Shown one piece after another: positions 17,360-24,758 of a stretch of 36,958 bases of DNA. Made by a program: the position numbers and the translations under genes. Origin of the DNA: Tethybacter castelli (GTDB taxonomy: Bacteria; Pseudomonadota; Gammaproteobacteria; Tethybacterales; Tethybacteraceae); the NCBI GenBank assembly GCA_036679665.1, contig JAZHEJ010000065.1, forward strand, positions 1-36,958, given 5' to 3'. Below the pieces are notes generated by a model. The model had not been told where the DNA came from. It saw only the letters and a list, made by a program, of their open reading frames with translations, and made no database searches. The number at the start of each line of letters is the position of its first letter. Within the stretch, counting starts at the first letter, position 1.

Positions 17360-18439
17360 ATGGCAAAGTTACGCGCCGCCAAGTTGTGCAAAGGCTGGGA
17401 TTTCCCGGTCCTGGACGAAGTGGAGTTGGATATCGCCGAAGGCGAATTTTTTGTGTTGATCGGGCCTTCCGGCGCAGGTAAAACCACGCTATTGCGGTTG
17501 CTGGCCGGCTTGGAAACTCCTGATGCGGGGAAAGTTTTTTTTGACGACATCGACGTAACCTCCGTGCCGCCATATCGGCGCGGCGCGGCCATGACCTTCG
17601 AGTCATACGCTTTGTATCCGCAACTTAGCGTTTTTGAAAATATTGCGAGTCCGTTGCGGGCCCGCAACCTGTCCTTTGATCAAATTAAAGAGCAGGTTGA
17701 GAAAATCGCCAAATTGTTACGGATTGACGATCTGCTTGAGCGACGGCCCGGCGAAATTTCCGGCGGCCAAAAACAACGCACCGCATTGGGAAGAACTTTG
17801 GTGGCTACCCCGCAGATATTTTTGCTTGACGAGCCGCTAAGTCATCTTGATGCGCGCATCCGGATTGAGTTGCGTGAGCAATTCCACACCTTGGCTGAAC
17901 TTCGCCGTACCGCAACTTTATACGTAACCCACGATTATGCTGAAGCGCTATCGCTTGGCGACCGGGTGGGCGTGTTGTCCGACGGCGACATAATTCAAAT
18001 CGGCACGCCCGAAGAAGTTTTTCGCAATCCCGCTTCGGTTACCGTCGCCAAGCAATTTGGCCAGCCGGGCATTAATTTGCTTGAGGTTGAATTTGGTGGG
18101 CAAGACGACGAGCTAGTTGCTCGCGCAGGTCAGCTTGAGTTGCTTGTCGCGGCTAAACATCGGCCTAGCTTGGCTAAAATCAACGGCGCAGCCCAGCTTG
18201 GGATAAGACCGCAGGATATGCGCATTGATGTGCCGGACGGGATCGAAGGGCGGGTGGTCGCCTTTCAGTCGCTCGGCTCATACGGGGTGTGCAGTGTCAA
18301 CTGTGCGGGCGTGCAGTTGCAGGTAATTGCGGCCGCCGAAACGTTGGCCAAGCCTGGCGACCAGGTGCGCGTGCAAATTGACAAAGAGGCGTTTATGTGG
18401 TTTGACGGTGCCGGCAACGCGTTGGGAGCGAAGCTGTAA
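17360..18439 (+). CDS. ABC transporter ATP-binding protein 1 (MalK/UgpC-like)
   Basis: A 359-residue importer ATPase. Walker A GPSGAGKTT (35-43), the signature ISGGQKQR (133-140), Walker B IFLLDEP with the catalytic Glu and the switch His in YVTHD (H191) are intact. A C-terminal TOBE-type regulatory domain begins near residue 230 (LGIRPQDMRID). The Q-loop is unusual: the usual FQxYALYP glutamine is Glu81 in TFESYALYP. The next gene has the same replacement, so it is a property of the pair. The ATG follows a three-base spacer, with AAAGGATAACAA just upstream. It forms a likely heterodimer with ATPase 2. Confidence 0.92.
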   Translation: MAKLRAAKLCKGWDFPVLDEVELDIAEGEFFVLIGPSGAGKTTLLRLLAGLETPDAGKVFFDDIDVTSVPPYRRGAAMTFESYALYPQLSVFENIASPLRARNLSFDQIKEQVEKIAKLLRIDDLLERRPGEISGGQKQRTALGRTLVATPQIFLLDEPLSHLDARIRIELREQFHTLAELRRTATLYVTHDYAEALSLGDRVGVLSDGDIIQIGTPEEVFRNPASVTVAKQFGQPGINLLEVEFGGQDDELVARAGQLELLVAAKHRPSLAKINGAAQLGIRPQDMRIDVPDGIEGRVVAFQSLGSYGVCSVNCAGVQLQVIAAAETLAKPGDQVRVQIDKEAFMWFDGAGNALGAKL

Positions 18440-19554
18440 ATGGCGCAGATAGTTTTTGAACAGGTAGGCAAGGTTTATGTCGGCAGCGACCGGTCGGTAA
18501 ACGCGGTCGAAGACGTGAATTTGCAGATCAACGATCGTGAGTTCATGGCCCTGCTCGGCCCTTCAGGTTGCGGCAAGTCGTCAACGCTGCGCATGGTTGT
18601 CGGGCTCGAACAAATAACGTCCGGGGTGATCCGCTTTGATGGTACCGAGGTAAACGATCTGAGTCCGCAGCAGCGCAACGTGGCGATGGGCTTTGAAAAC
18701 TATGCTTTGTATCCGAACTTTACCGTCCGCGAAAATCTGCGCTTTCCGCTTGAGATCGCCAAACTTGACGATCGGCAGATCAACGAGCGGATTGACAAAA
18801 TCAGTGCGCTGCTATCGATTGAGGCAATCATGGAGCAACGTCCCGGCGAGCTTTCCGGCGGCCAGCAACAACGGGTAAGCTTAGGTCGCGCGCTGGTACG
18901 CGAACCGGCGGCGTTCATCTTGGACGAGGTCATGAGCCACGTGGATTCGCAACTCAAATTCAAGATGCTAACCGAGCTGTCGCGCGTCCATGAGGAGGTG
19001 GGACGCACCACTTTATACGTTACCCACGATCAGCTCGAAGCGTTGGCGTTGGCAGACCGGATTGCGGTGATGAACAACGCCCGTTTGCAACAAGTCGGCA
19101 CCAGTCAGGATTTGTATCTGCGTCCGGATAATTTGTTTGTGGCAGGCTTTATCGGCGAACCGCCGATGAANNNNNNNNNNGCGGAAAACGTACGGTTTAA
19201 AGCGGTGGCCGATCCGACGAGTAAATGGAAGGTCGGCGATCAGGTTGGTTGTAAGATACTGCACAGCAGATAAAAAGCGAGCTCAAATTGGGCTTTCGTC
19301 CGCAACACTGCGTGTTGGATCATGACGCCAAACAGTTGCGCGCCCAAATCGCGGTGCGCGAATATCTAGGTGAACGCGTGGTATTTTCATTGCGGGCGGA
19401 AAACGTACGGTTTAAAGCGGTGGCCGATCCGACGAGTAAATGGAAGGTCGGCGATCAGGTTGGTTGTAAGATCAGCGCCGAACATTTGTTGATTTTTGAC
19501 CAACAAAGTACCAAGCGCATTGCTACGAACGGTCACGCCCATTCTGGCGTTTGA
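18440..19554 (+). CDS. ABC transporter ATP-binding protein 2, broken by an assembly gap
   Basis: A MalK/UgpC-like ATPase starting directly after the stop of ATPase 1. The catalytic part (18440-19170) is intact: Walker A GPSGCGKSS, LSGGQQQR, FILDEVMSHVD and THDQ. The Q-loop again has Glu (E86, GFENYALYP). The frame reads FIGEPPM and then meets ten N. Past the gap a 77-bp exact copy of 19396-19472 is followed by the authentic C-terminus in another frame: LKLGFRPQHCVLDHD, then YLGERVVFSLRAENVRF and HLLIFDQQSTKRI, ending at 19554. These form a normal TOBE domain. The gene is almost certainly intact in the organism, with perhaps 25-30 codons missing from the assembly. The apparent stop at 19273 is artefactual. 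Confidence 0.85.
19171..19180. other. Assembly gap (10 N)
   Basis: Ten N inside the second ATPase gene. The true missing length is unknown; comparison with the usual spacing between the GEPPMN and GIRPEH motifs of this family suggests well over ten bases. Confidence 0.98.
19181..19257. repeat. 77-bp exact copy of 19396-19472, probable assembly artefact
   Basis: The 77 bases directly after the N gap are identical to 19396-19472, and sequence diverges on the next base. The second copy sits correctly within the TOBE domain; the first does not fit there. 77 is a commonly used de Bruijn k-mer length, so this is best read as a misjoined contig tip. Confidence 0.85.
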
Positions 19555-19602
19555 TGTTGTAGAATAATTTTGAATTATTTATCTTAGAGGGAGTTATATA
19601 AG

Positions 19603-21147
19603 ATGGGAATTTTCAATGGACATTCACTAAAACGACGCAAGTTTTTGCAGTCCGTGGCGGCGGGCGCCGCGGCGGGCGCGATGCCCGGAGGGCTGTCGTT
19701 AGCCAGCAATCACTTGACTTTGCCGCCGGGTAGAAAGCTCTTCAACGACATTGAGCTTACCTATTTCCAAGACAGCAACTGGTTGCACGCCCCGCTGTGG
19801 TTGTCGCGCCATACGCAAGAAGAAGCGGGGGTCAGCATCAAATCGCGCGAAAATTATGACGGCGGCGACGCGGTGGCCAAGATCCTGCCGCAGTTGCTGT
19901 CGAATCGGCCGCGTTTTGATTGGGTGCAGTTTCCCAGTTTGTTCTTTGGCACCTTCGCGCAGACCGGTCAATTGGAACCATTGGACGATTATCTGGCCCA
20001 ATATGCCGGCAGCAACGAGTACCTAGACTGGGTAATGCCCGCTTATAAGGAGTTCTATACCAAATGGGACGGCAAAACCTACGGCCTGATGTTGGACGGC
20101 GACATCCACATCCTGCATTATCGCAAGAGTTTCTTTGAACGTTCCGATTTGCGGGATAAGTTTTCCCGCCGTTTTCAACGCGAACTTGAAGTGCCTAAAA
20201 CCTGGCCGGACTTTTTAGACGCGACGCAATTTTTCACCGAAGAGCTTAGCGGAGACGGAATTTACGGTACGTCGTTCGTTGTCAACCCGCCGAACTTTGG
20301 CTGGGGATTTTGGATGGACATCGCCGCTTCTGCCGGCGTGAACTATTTTGACGTCAACATGAATCCGGTGATCAACCAAGGCAACGCCGCCGATGCCCTT
20401 GACATGTTCAAGGAAATCATCAGTTTTGGCCCGCCGGGTGCGGAAAGCATGGATATCGGTACCACGATCCAGCGCTGGCAGTCCGGATCCGACGTGATGT
20501 CGGTGTGGTGGATTGATTTGGCCGAATTTACGGTCCAACAACAAGGCGTTGAGCGCGCTGAAGACCAGCGAGGCGCGATTGTTCCCGGCTGGGTACAGCC
20601 GGACGGTTCCGTGAACCACCGCGCGATATCATTGTGGTGTCGCACCGCGTCAATTCCGAAAAACGCGCCGCAAGATGTCAAGGATGCAGCGTTCTACTTC
20701 ATCTATCGCATGTCTCATCCGGGATTTTCCGACGAGATTGTCGCTGACGAATATTGCGGTTCTGATCCGTACGGACTTTCGCACTACGGCGCCAACGCCG
20801 CCCAAAAGTACTTGGAAGCCAATCCACAGCGTGGTCAGTCGGATTTATGGCCGACCAACTCTGGAATTTTCAAGAATTTTGATACCGCGAAAAACCATTT
20901 GGACGCGGGACTTGCCAATATTGAAGTTGGATATCCGCAGTTTTTCTGGGAAGGTACGCCGGAATATGCCGATGCGTTGGGACGCAATATATCCAAGGCG
21001 GTGTCTGGAGAACTAACTAGCCAGCAAGCTTTGGACGAAGCCGCCGAAGAATGGGCGCGTATCGTGCAAAAGCTGGGTATCGACAGCCAAAAAGCGCAGT
21101 ATCGCAACTTTATCAACGGCGCCCGCGCGTTAGGTTACAAGATCTAA
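19603..21147 (+). CDS. Sugar/polyol ABC transporter binding protein, Tat-type signal
   Basis: A 514-residue extracellular solute-binding protein, larger than typical maltose-type proteins (about 400-450). The N-terminus has a twin-arginine pattern, SLKRRKFLQ, followed by AAGAAAGAMPGG, so it is probably exported folded by Tat. The body has the family 1 layout: ELTYFQDSNWLHAPLWL, DWVQFPSLFFGTFAQTGQLEPLDDY, YGLMLDGDIHILHYRKSFFE, and aromatic-rich sugar-site blocks such as WDGKTYG and NFGWGFWMDIAASAG. The ATG is supported by GAGGGAG at 19587-19593. It follows the ATPases and precedes dhaK after 59 bases. The ligand is unknown; a small polyol or ketose is inferred from dhaKL. Confidence 0.9.
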   Translation: MGIFNGHSLKRRKFLQSVAAGAAAGAMPGGLSLASNHLTLPPGRKLFNDIELTYFQDSNWLHAPLWLSRHTQEEAGVSIKSRENYDGGDAVAKILPQLLSNRPRFDWVQFPSLFFGTFAQTGQLEPLDDYLAQYAGSNEYLDWVMPAYKEFYTKWDGKTYGLMLDGDIHILHYRKSFFERSDLRDKFSRRFQRELEVPKTWPDFLDATQFFTEELSGDGIYGTSFVVNPPNFGWGFWMDIAASAGVNYFDVNMNPVINQGNAADALDMFKEIISFGPPGAESMDIGTTIQRWQSGSDVMSVWWIDLAEFTVQQQGVERAEDQRGAIVPGWVQPDGSVNHRAISLWCRTASIPKNAPQDVKDAAFYFIYRMSHPGFSDEIVADEYCGSDPYGLSHYGANAAQKYLEANPQRGQSDLWPTNSGIFKNFDTAKNHLDAGLANIEVGYPQFFWEGTPEYADALGRNISKAVSGELTSQQALDEAAEEWARIVQKLGIDSQKAQYRNFINGARALGYKI

Positions 21148-21163
21148 GCGGTGTTGATCAACA

Positions 21164-21185
21164 GTCGTTCCGGTGGGGGAGCGAC
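21164..21185 (+). promoter_or_regulatory. Intercistronic hairpin between the binding protein and dhaK
   Basis: GTCGTTCC (21164-21171) pairs with GGAGCGAC (21178-21185) around a 6-base loop. AAC/GTT can extend the stem past one bulge. No T-run follows. It is positioned like the hairpin after frcB, at the 3' end of a binding-protein gene, and may stabilise the upstream mRNA or limit read-through into dhaKL. Confidence 0.55.
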
Positions 21186-21206
21186 GTTGTGCGGTTGTGA
21201 TCGAAA

Positions 21207-22205
21207 ATGAAAAAGCTTCTTAATCAGCCTGCGGATTATGTTGATGAAACCTTAGCCGGTTTGGTTGCGGCCCATCCGGAGTACTACGCGTTGGTGCAAC
21301 CGCGGGTTATCGCCCGCCCGGACGGGGCGGTCGCCGGCAAAGTCGGTATAGTCACCGGCGGCGGCTCAGGGCATTTACCGGTGTTTACCGGCTATGTGGG
21401 GCCGGGCCTGCTTGACGCCGCGGCGATCGGCGATGTGTTTTCCTCTCCTTCCGCCGAACAAATTGCCACGGCTATCAAAAGCGCCGATGGCGGTTGCGGG
21501 GTGTTGCGTTTGTATGGCAACTACGGTGGCGACATCATGAATTTTGACATGGCGGGCGAGACGTTGGAGATGGAAGAAAATCTGCGTACCACGACTGTGG
21601 TACTCGCCGACGACGTGGCGAGCGCTCCACCTGAAGAGGCTGGCAAGCGGCGCGGGGTGGCAGGTATGGTGTATGCGTTCAAGATCGCCGGCGCCGCGGC
21701 TCAAACCATGGCGGATTTGGACGAAGTGACACGACTTGGCCAAAAGGCCGCGGATGCGTGTCGTTCGTTGGGCGTTGCGCTTGGCCCGTGCGTGATTCCG
21801 CTGGCCGGCGAACCGAGTTTCACAATTGCCGATGATGAGATGGAATTTGGCATGGGGATCCATGGCGAGCCGGGCATCTGGCGGGACAAGCTCAAATCAG
21901 CCGACGCGGTTGCCGACGAGATGTGCGATCGCCTGCTTGTCGATATGCCGTTGACATCCGGCGACAAAGTTTCGGTGCTGGTAAACAGTCTTGGCGCCAC
22001 TCCGTTGGAGGAGCTGTACATTCTTTATCGGCGCATCCGCGGCCGCCTGGATGATGTCGGCGCCAAGGTGGTAATGCCGTTAGTCGGTCGTTATGCGACC
22101 TCGATGGAAATGACTGGCGCCACGCTTACGTTCTGCAAGCTTGACGACGAATTGGAAAAACTGCTTGCCGCGCCGGCAAGTTGCGCTTTCTGGCAAGTCG
22201 GTTAA
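21207..22205 (+). CDS. dhaK: Dihydroxyacetone-kinase family, DhaK subunit
   Basis: A 332-residue ketose-binding subunit. The substrate-site residues of E. coli DhaK are all present at or near the same numbers: GGGSGH with His56, GGDIMNF with Asp109, and GMGIHGEPG with His219, which should form the hemiaminal with the substrate. It transfers phosphate from DhaL-ADP/ATP to dihydroxyacetone or a similar short ketose; relatives act on erythrulose, so the substrate is not certain. No strong ribosome site is visible, and the hairpin ends 21 bases before the start. The last gene but one of the transporter operon, it links uptake to phosphorylation. Confidence 0.93.
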   Translation: MKKLLNQPADYVDETLAGLVAAHPEYYALVQPRVIARPDGAVAGKVGIVTGGGSGHLPVFTGYVGPGLLDAAAIGDVFSSPSAEQIATAIKSADGGCGVLRLYGNYGGDIMNFDMAGETLEMEENLRTTTVVLADDVASAPPEEAGKRRGVAGMVYAFKIAGAAAQTMADLDEVTRLGQKAADACRSLGVALGPCVIPLAGEPSFTIADDEMEFGMGIHGEPGIWRDKLKSADAVADEMCDRLLVDMPLTSGDKVSVLVNSLGATPLEELYILYRRIRGRLDDVGAKVVMPLVGRYATSMEMTGATLTFCKLDDELEKLLAAPASCAFWQVG

Positions 22206-22213
22206 ATACGTAG

Positions 22214-22816
22214 GTGAGTTGCGATCGCAACTCGCTGATCAGCGGGCTAAAGCTGATCGCCGCGCAGATGGAAAACTGCCAAGATGAGATCAATCGGCTT
22301 GACGGGGAGCTTGGCGACGGAGATCTGGGAATCACGATGGCGCGCGGCATGGCCACGATTGCGGCCGAGGTGGACGAGCTGCCCGAAGATTTTGGTATGG
22401 CGCTGTTCACCTGCGGCAAATGTTTTACCAAAGTTTCCGGATCAAGTTTTGGTACTTTGCTTGCCACCGGTTTGATGGCGGTCGCGAAATCTTGTCGCGG
22501 CAAACCCGCAATTGAATGGACGCAGATATCGCAGTTGCTGGAAGTGGCGTTAGAAGCGATGAAAAAGCGCGGCAAAGGCGAACTTGGTGAAAAGACCGTG
22601 CTGGACTTGCTTGCCGGGTTGCGTGACGATTTGGCTGGGCTTGACACAGCTAAGGAGCTAAGTGGCGCCGCTTTGGCAAGTTGTCACAAAACCTTGGATA
22701 CATTTCGCGATCGCCAGGCCCAACAAGGGAGGGCGCGTTTCTACGGCGCTAAAAGTGTCGGCAAGGATGATCCGGGAATGTTGGCGTTTACCCGGGTTGT
22801 CGAAGCTTTAGTTTAG
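22214..22816 (+). CDS. dhaL: Dihydroxyacetone-kinase family, DhaL (nucleotide-binding) subunit
   Basis: A 200-residue all-helical nucleotide-binding subunit. The Mg-nucleotide Asp triad is at D30, D35 and D37 in RLDGELGDGDLGITMARG, the same numbering as E. coli DhaL. A later SSFGTLLATGLM and the terminal DPGMLAFTRVVEAL are typical. The start is GTG, eight bases after the dhaK stop. No DhaM or other PTS protein is in the window, so the pair either uses ATP directly, like the fused eukaryotic-type kinases, or relies on a distant PTS. Confidence 0.92.
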   Translation: MSCDRNSLISGLKLIAAQMENCQDEINRLDGELGDGDLGITMARGMATIAAEVDELPEDFGMALFTCGKCFTKVSGSSFGTLLATGLMAVAKSCRGKPAIEWTQISQLLEVALEAMKKRGKGELGEKTVLDLLAGLRDDLAGLDTAKELSGAALASCHKTLDTFRDRQAQQGRARFYGAKSVGKDDPGMLAFTRVVEALV

Positions 22817-22902
22817 GTAGAAGGCTGATAAACGACTAGACTGAGGTCGCAACCGCTAAATGGCGCTGACAAGCCGTAGACGCGACAAACACTAAAAAAA
22901 GT
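22817..22902. other. Non-coding spacer after dhaL
   Basis: No gene, terminator or repeat was recognised here. It leads directly into the DUF5131 remnant, and together they make up the 22817-23296 stretch without an intact gene. Confidence 0.5.
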
Positions 22903-23075
22903 GAACTTGTTTGCGCGCGCATAGATCTCTAATATCGCAAACCCACTTAGGCTTCATCGGATGTGCATGCGGGCCGCTTTCCCCGTTGACGATGACCCAG
23001 GATATTCCTGCAAGATCAATATCACCCACGGGACCTACAAGTGGTTCAATGGACAAGAAACACACGGAAACTGGA
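22903..23075 (-). pseudogene. DUF5131 gene fragment (173-bp direct repeat, left copy)
   Basis: This 173-base segment aligns without gaps, at about 88% identity by eye, to 24857-25029 within the intact DUF5131 gene, in the same orientation. It still encodes FLSIEPLVGPVGDIDLAGIS through RDLCARKQVHFF without frameshift, then a stop where the intact gene continues FFKQWGG. Both ends of the gene are missing. With the intact gene it brackets the two-gene AT-rich island. Confidence 0.85.
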
Positions 23076-23296
23076 CATAAACAAACAAAAGTATGCAACT
23101 AACTGTAAAGACTAAATTTCTTAACATTTAAAAAAAATTATTACATCGTCATGAGGTTCAATCAATTAACATGAAAACAATCAATATGTTAATGTTAAAG
23201 CAAGCTGGGAGTGCCTAATTTAATTATTTTTTATTATTTATCAGAGATTGATGTTTGCATGATCTGAAAATAAAACAAATATAATGATGGCGGAAT
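23076..23296. promoter_or_regulatory. AT-rich leader of the two-gene island
   Basis: About 220 strongly AT-rich bases with no coding signal. They presumably contain the promoter of the gene at 23297, but several AT-rich hexamers qualify and none stands out. Confidence 0.35.
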
Positions 23297-24226
23297 ATGG
23301 TGCAAACAAGCATGTTAAAGAAAAATGTATGCTACAAGTGTATCAGCTTTTCTAAGAATGTCGGAACTATGGCAAGTATTCTTGCAAATGCTGTCAAGGG
23401 TGATTTCACGACTCCTGCTAAAAGAGAGGAGAAGATAGACGATACAACCCGTCGTCTTTTGAACCGTTTTCATATCTCTGACAATTTATTTTTAGCGGAA
23501 CTTGTCCGGTACGACAGCGGCAAAACACCTCAAACCCTTGAGACTGTGAATAAACAAGGTTATTTTCCCATAGAAGCCCTTACTGAATTACCGCTAAATA
23601 AACAATTGGTGGAGACTTCAGCGTACATTTGTGTTCTAAACGAACATATGCTTATATTGGCATCGCAGGGATTTAATATTGCAACCGTAGAGGCTTATTT
23701 ATCGTGGTTATTGAATAAAATTCAGGGCGATGATGCCGGGTTTTCTCTGCTTGATTTGCCAAGCAAGGAACTAAGTGAATTAGCATCAAAAGACGACTTC
23801 GTCACTGAAGTTGTAATTGGAAACAATTTATCGTTTAGCAATACGAAAAAGAAAAGCATATCGTTATATAATAATTCTGCTTCAGGTCTCCTACAAGCTC
23901 TGAAGAAAAATTTTCAGCGCAGTATTCTTCCTGAAGATATCGAGGAATGGTCAAAAATTGCTGTGTATTTGACAATCAAATACAGCAGGCCTAAGAACCA
24001 AGCTGAATTTCGGCCCGATCTAATTAACTTGCTGGGATCCGTAAGTGCAGTGCCTGAGGAAAAGCTGAAAATCAAAACAAAAAAAGGAAAAACCTTAACA
24101 GGAAATCAAATTAGATTGAAATTCCCTATGCAAGTTGCAACAATTAATGGTAACATTGATTTAAGCAGGTTGTTTAGCACCATGAAACAAGAAATAAAAA
24201 AAGCCGTAACTATTACTAAGCAATAG
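23297..24226 (+). CDS. Unknown cytosolic protein of the AT-rich island (candidate defence component)
   Basis: 309 residues; not recognised as a named family. It is soluble with no signal peptide. A CxxC (C12-C15) near the N-terminus is followed by a helical and mixed domain. Residues about 105-140 read QLVETSAYICVLNEHMLILASQGFNIATVEAYLSWLL, a strand pair then a helix, a layout also seen in RexA-like and Kiwa KwaB-like proteins (a sensor domain with a hydrophobic strand pair). That is architectural resemblance only. The C-terminus is Lys-rich (about 250-309), which would suit nucleic-acid binding. The start could instead be an internal Met (23312 or 23369), since the ribosome site at 23297 is weak. 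Ten bases separate it from the small membrane protein, so the two form a pair. Confidence 0.65.
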   Translation: MVQTSMLKKNVCYKCISFSKNVGTMASILANAVKGDFTTPAKREEKIDDTTRRLLNRFHISDNLFLAELVRYDSGKTPQTLETVNKQGYFPIEALTELPLNKQLVETSAYICVLNEHMLILASQGFNIATVEAYLSWLLNKIQGDDAGFSLLDLPSKELSELASKDDFVTEVVIGNNLSFSNTKKKSISLYNNSASGLLQALKKNFQRSILPEDIEEWSKIAVYLTIKYSRPKNQAEFRPDLINLLGSVSAVPEEKLKIKTKKGKTLTGNQIRLKFPMQVATINGNIDLSRLFSTMKQEIKKAVTITKQ

Positions 24227-24236
24227 TGTTTATTAA

Positions 24237-24665
24237 ATGATTGGCCTAACAGTTATATTCTCACTATTTACGAGCGTTTCTGTCGCAATCGCGGGGTATG
24301 CTCTACACAAGCTTGAACAGCTGGAAACACAAAAACTTCCAAGTCTTGACAGTGATATGATGGATCCAATTTGCGACAGATTAAGGAAGTACATCATAGC
24401 AAGAATAATAATCGCGGCGGCGGCGGCGATAGTTTTTTATATTACTTATGAATTTTCAATGGCGAATTGGCTGGCAATTTCGATTCGTATTTTTCTTTTT
24501 GCAATAGTTGTAGTATTCTGCTTATCCTATTTCATCTTTAGTTATATTAATATCGCTCGGTACATAAGGCGGCTAAATACCAAACAACAAAAACAGAAGG
24601 AGATCGAAAGAGATCTGAAAGACCTGGAAAATTCAAGTAGTAGTGTTTTTTTAAACATAAAGTAG
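24237..24665 (+). CDS. Small three-helix membrane protein paired with the gene upstream
   Basis: 142 residues. Hydrophobic segments are at about 1-22, 51-70 and 77-102, followed by a charged helix rich in Lys, Gln and Glu (about 108-130) that may form a coiled coil on the cytoplasmic side. The first segment could be an uncleaved signal anchor. No family is recognised. It is AT-rich like its partner and follows it after ten bases, so it is probably co-translated. A soluble sensor plus a small multi-span membrane protein is a recurring arrangement in abortive-infection systems (for example RexA-RexB), but RexB has four spans and no sequence match is claimed. Confidence 0.65.
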   Translation: MIGLTVIFSLFTSVSVAIAGYALHKLEQLETQKLPSLDSDMMDPICDRLRKYIIARIIIAAAAAIVFYITYEFSMANWLAISIRIFLFAIVVVFCLSYFIFSYINIARYIRRLNTKQQKQKEIERDLKDLENSSSSVFLNIK

Positions 24666-24758
24666 CGCTTGTAATCAAATCGTAGTTGCGCCTTAGTAGG
24701 TTTTTTAATTGACGAAAGATTGTTGGAGGGATCTCACGTAAAAGACCCAGGCGGTTTT

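Noticed and set aside
19288..19554. A separate small gene after the ATPase
   Set aside because: It is the C-terminal TOBE region of the same ATPase, displaced by the misassembled gap. The TTG at 19288 is not a real start.
23297..24226. The island's large protein as the three-Cys-motif partner (TcmP) of DUF5131
   Set aside because: It lacks the methyltransferase-like DxFAGxG block expected of TcmP.
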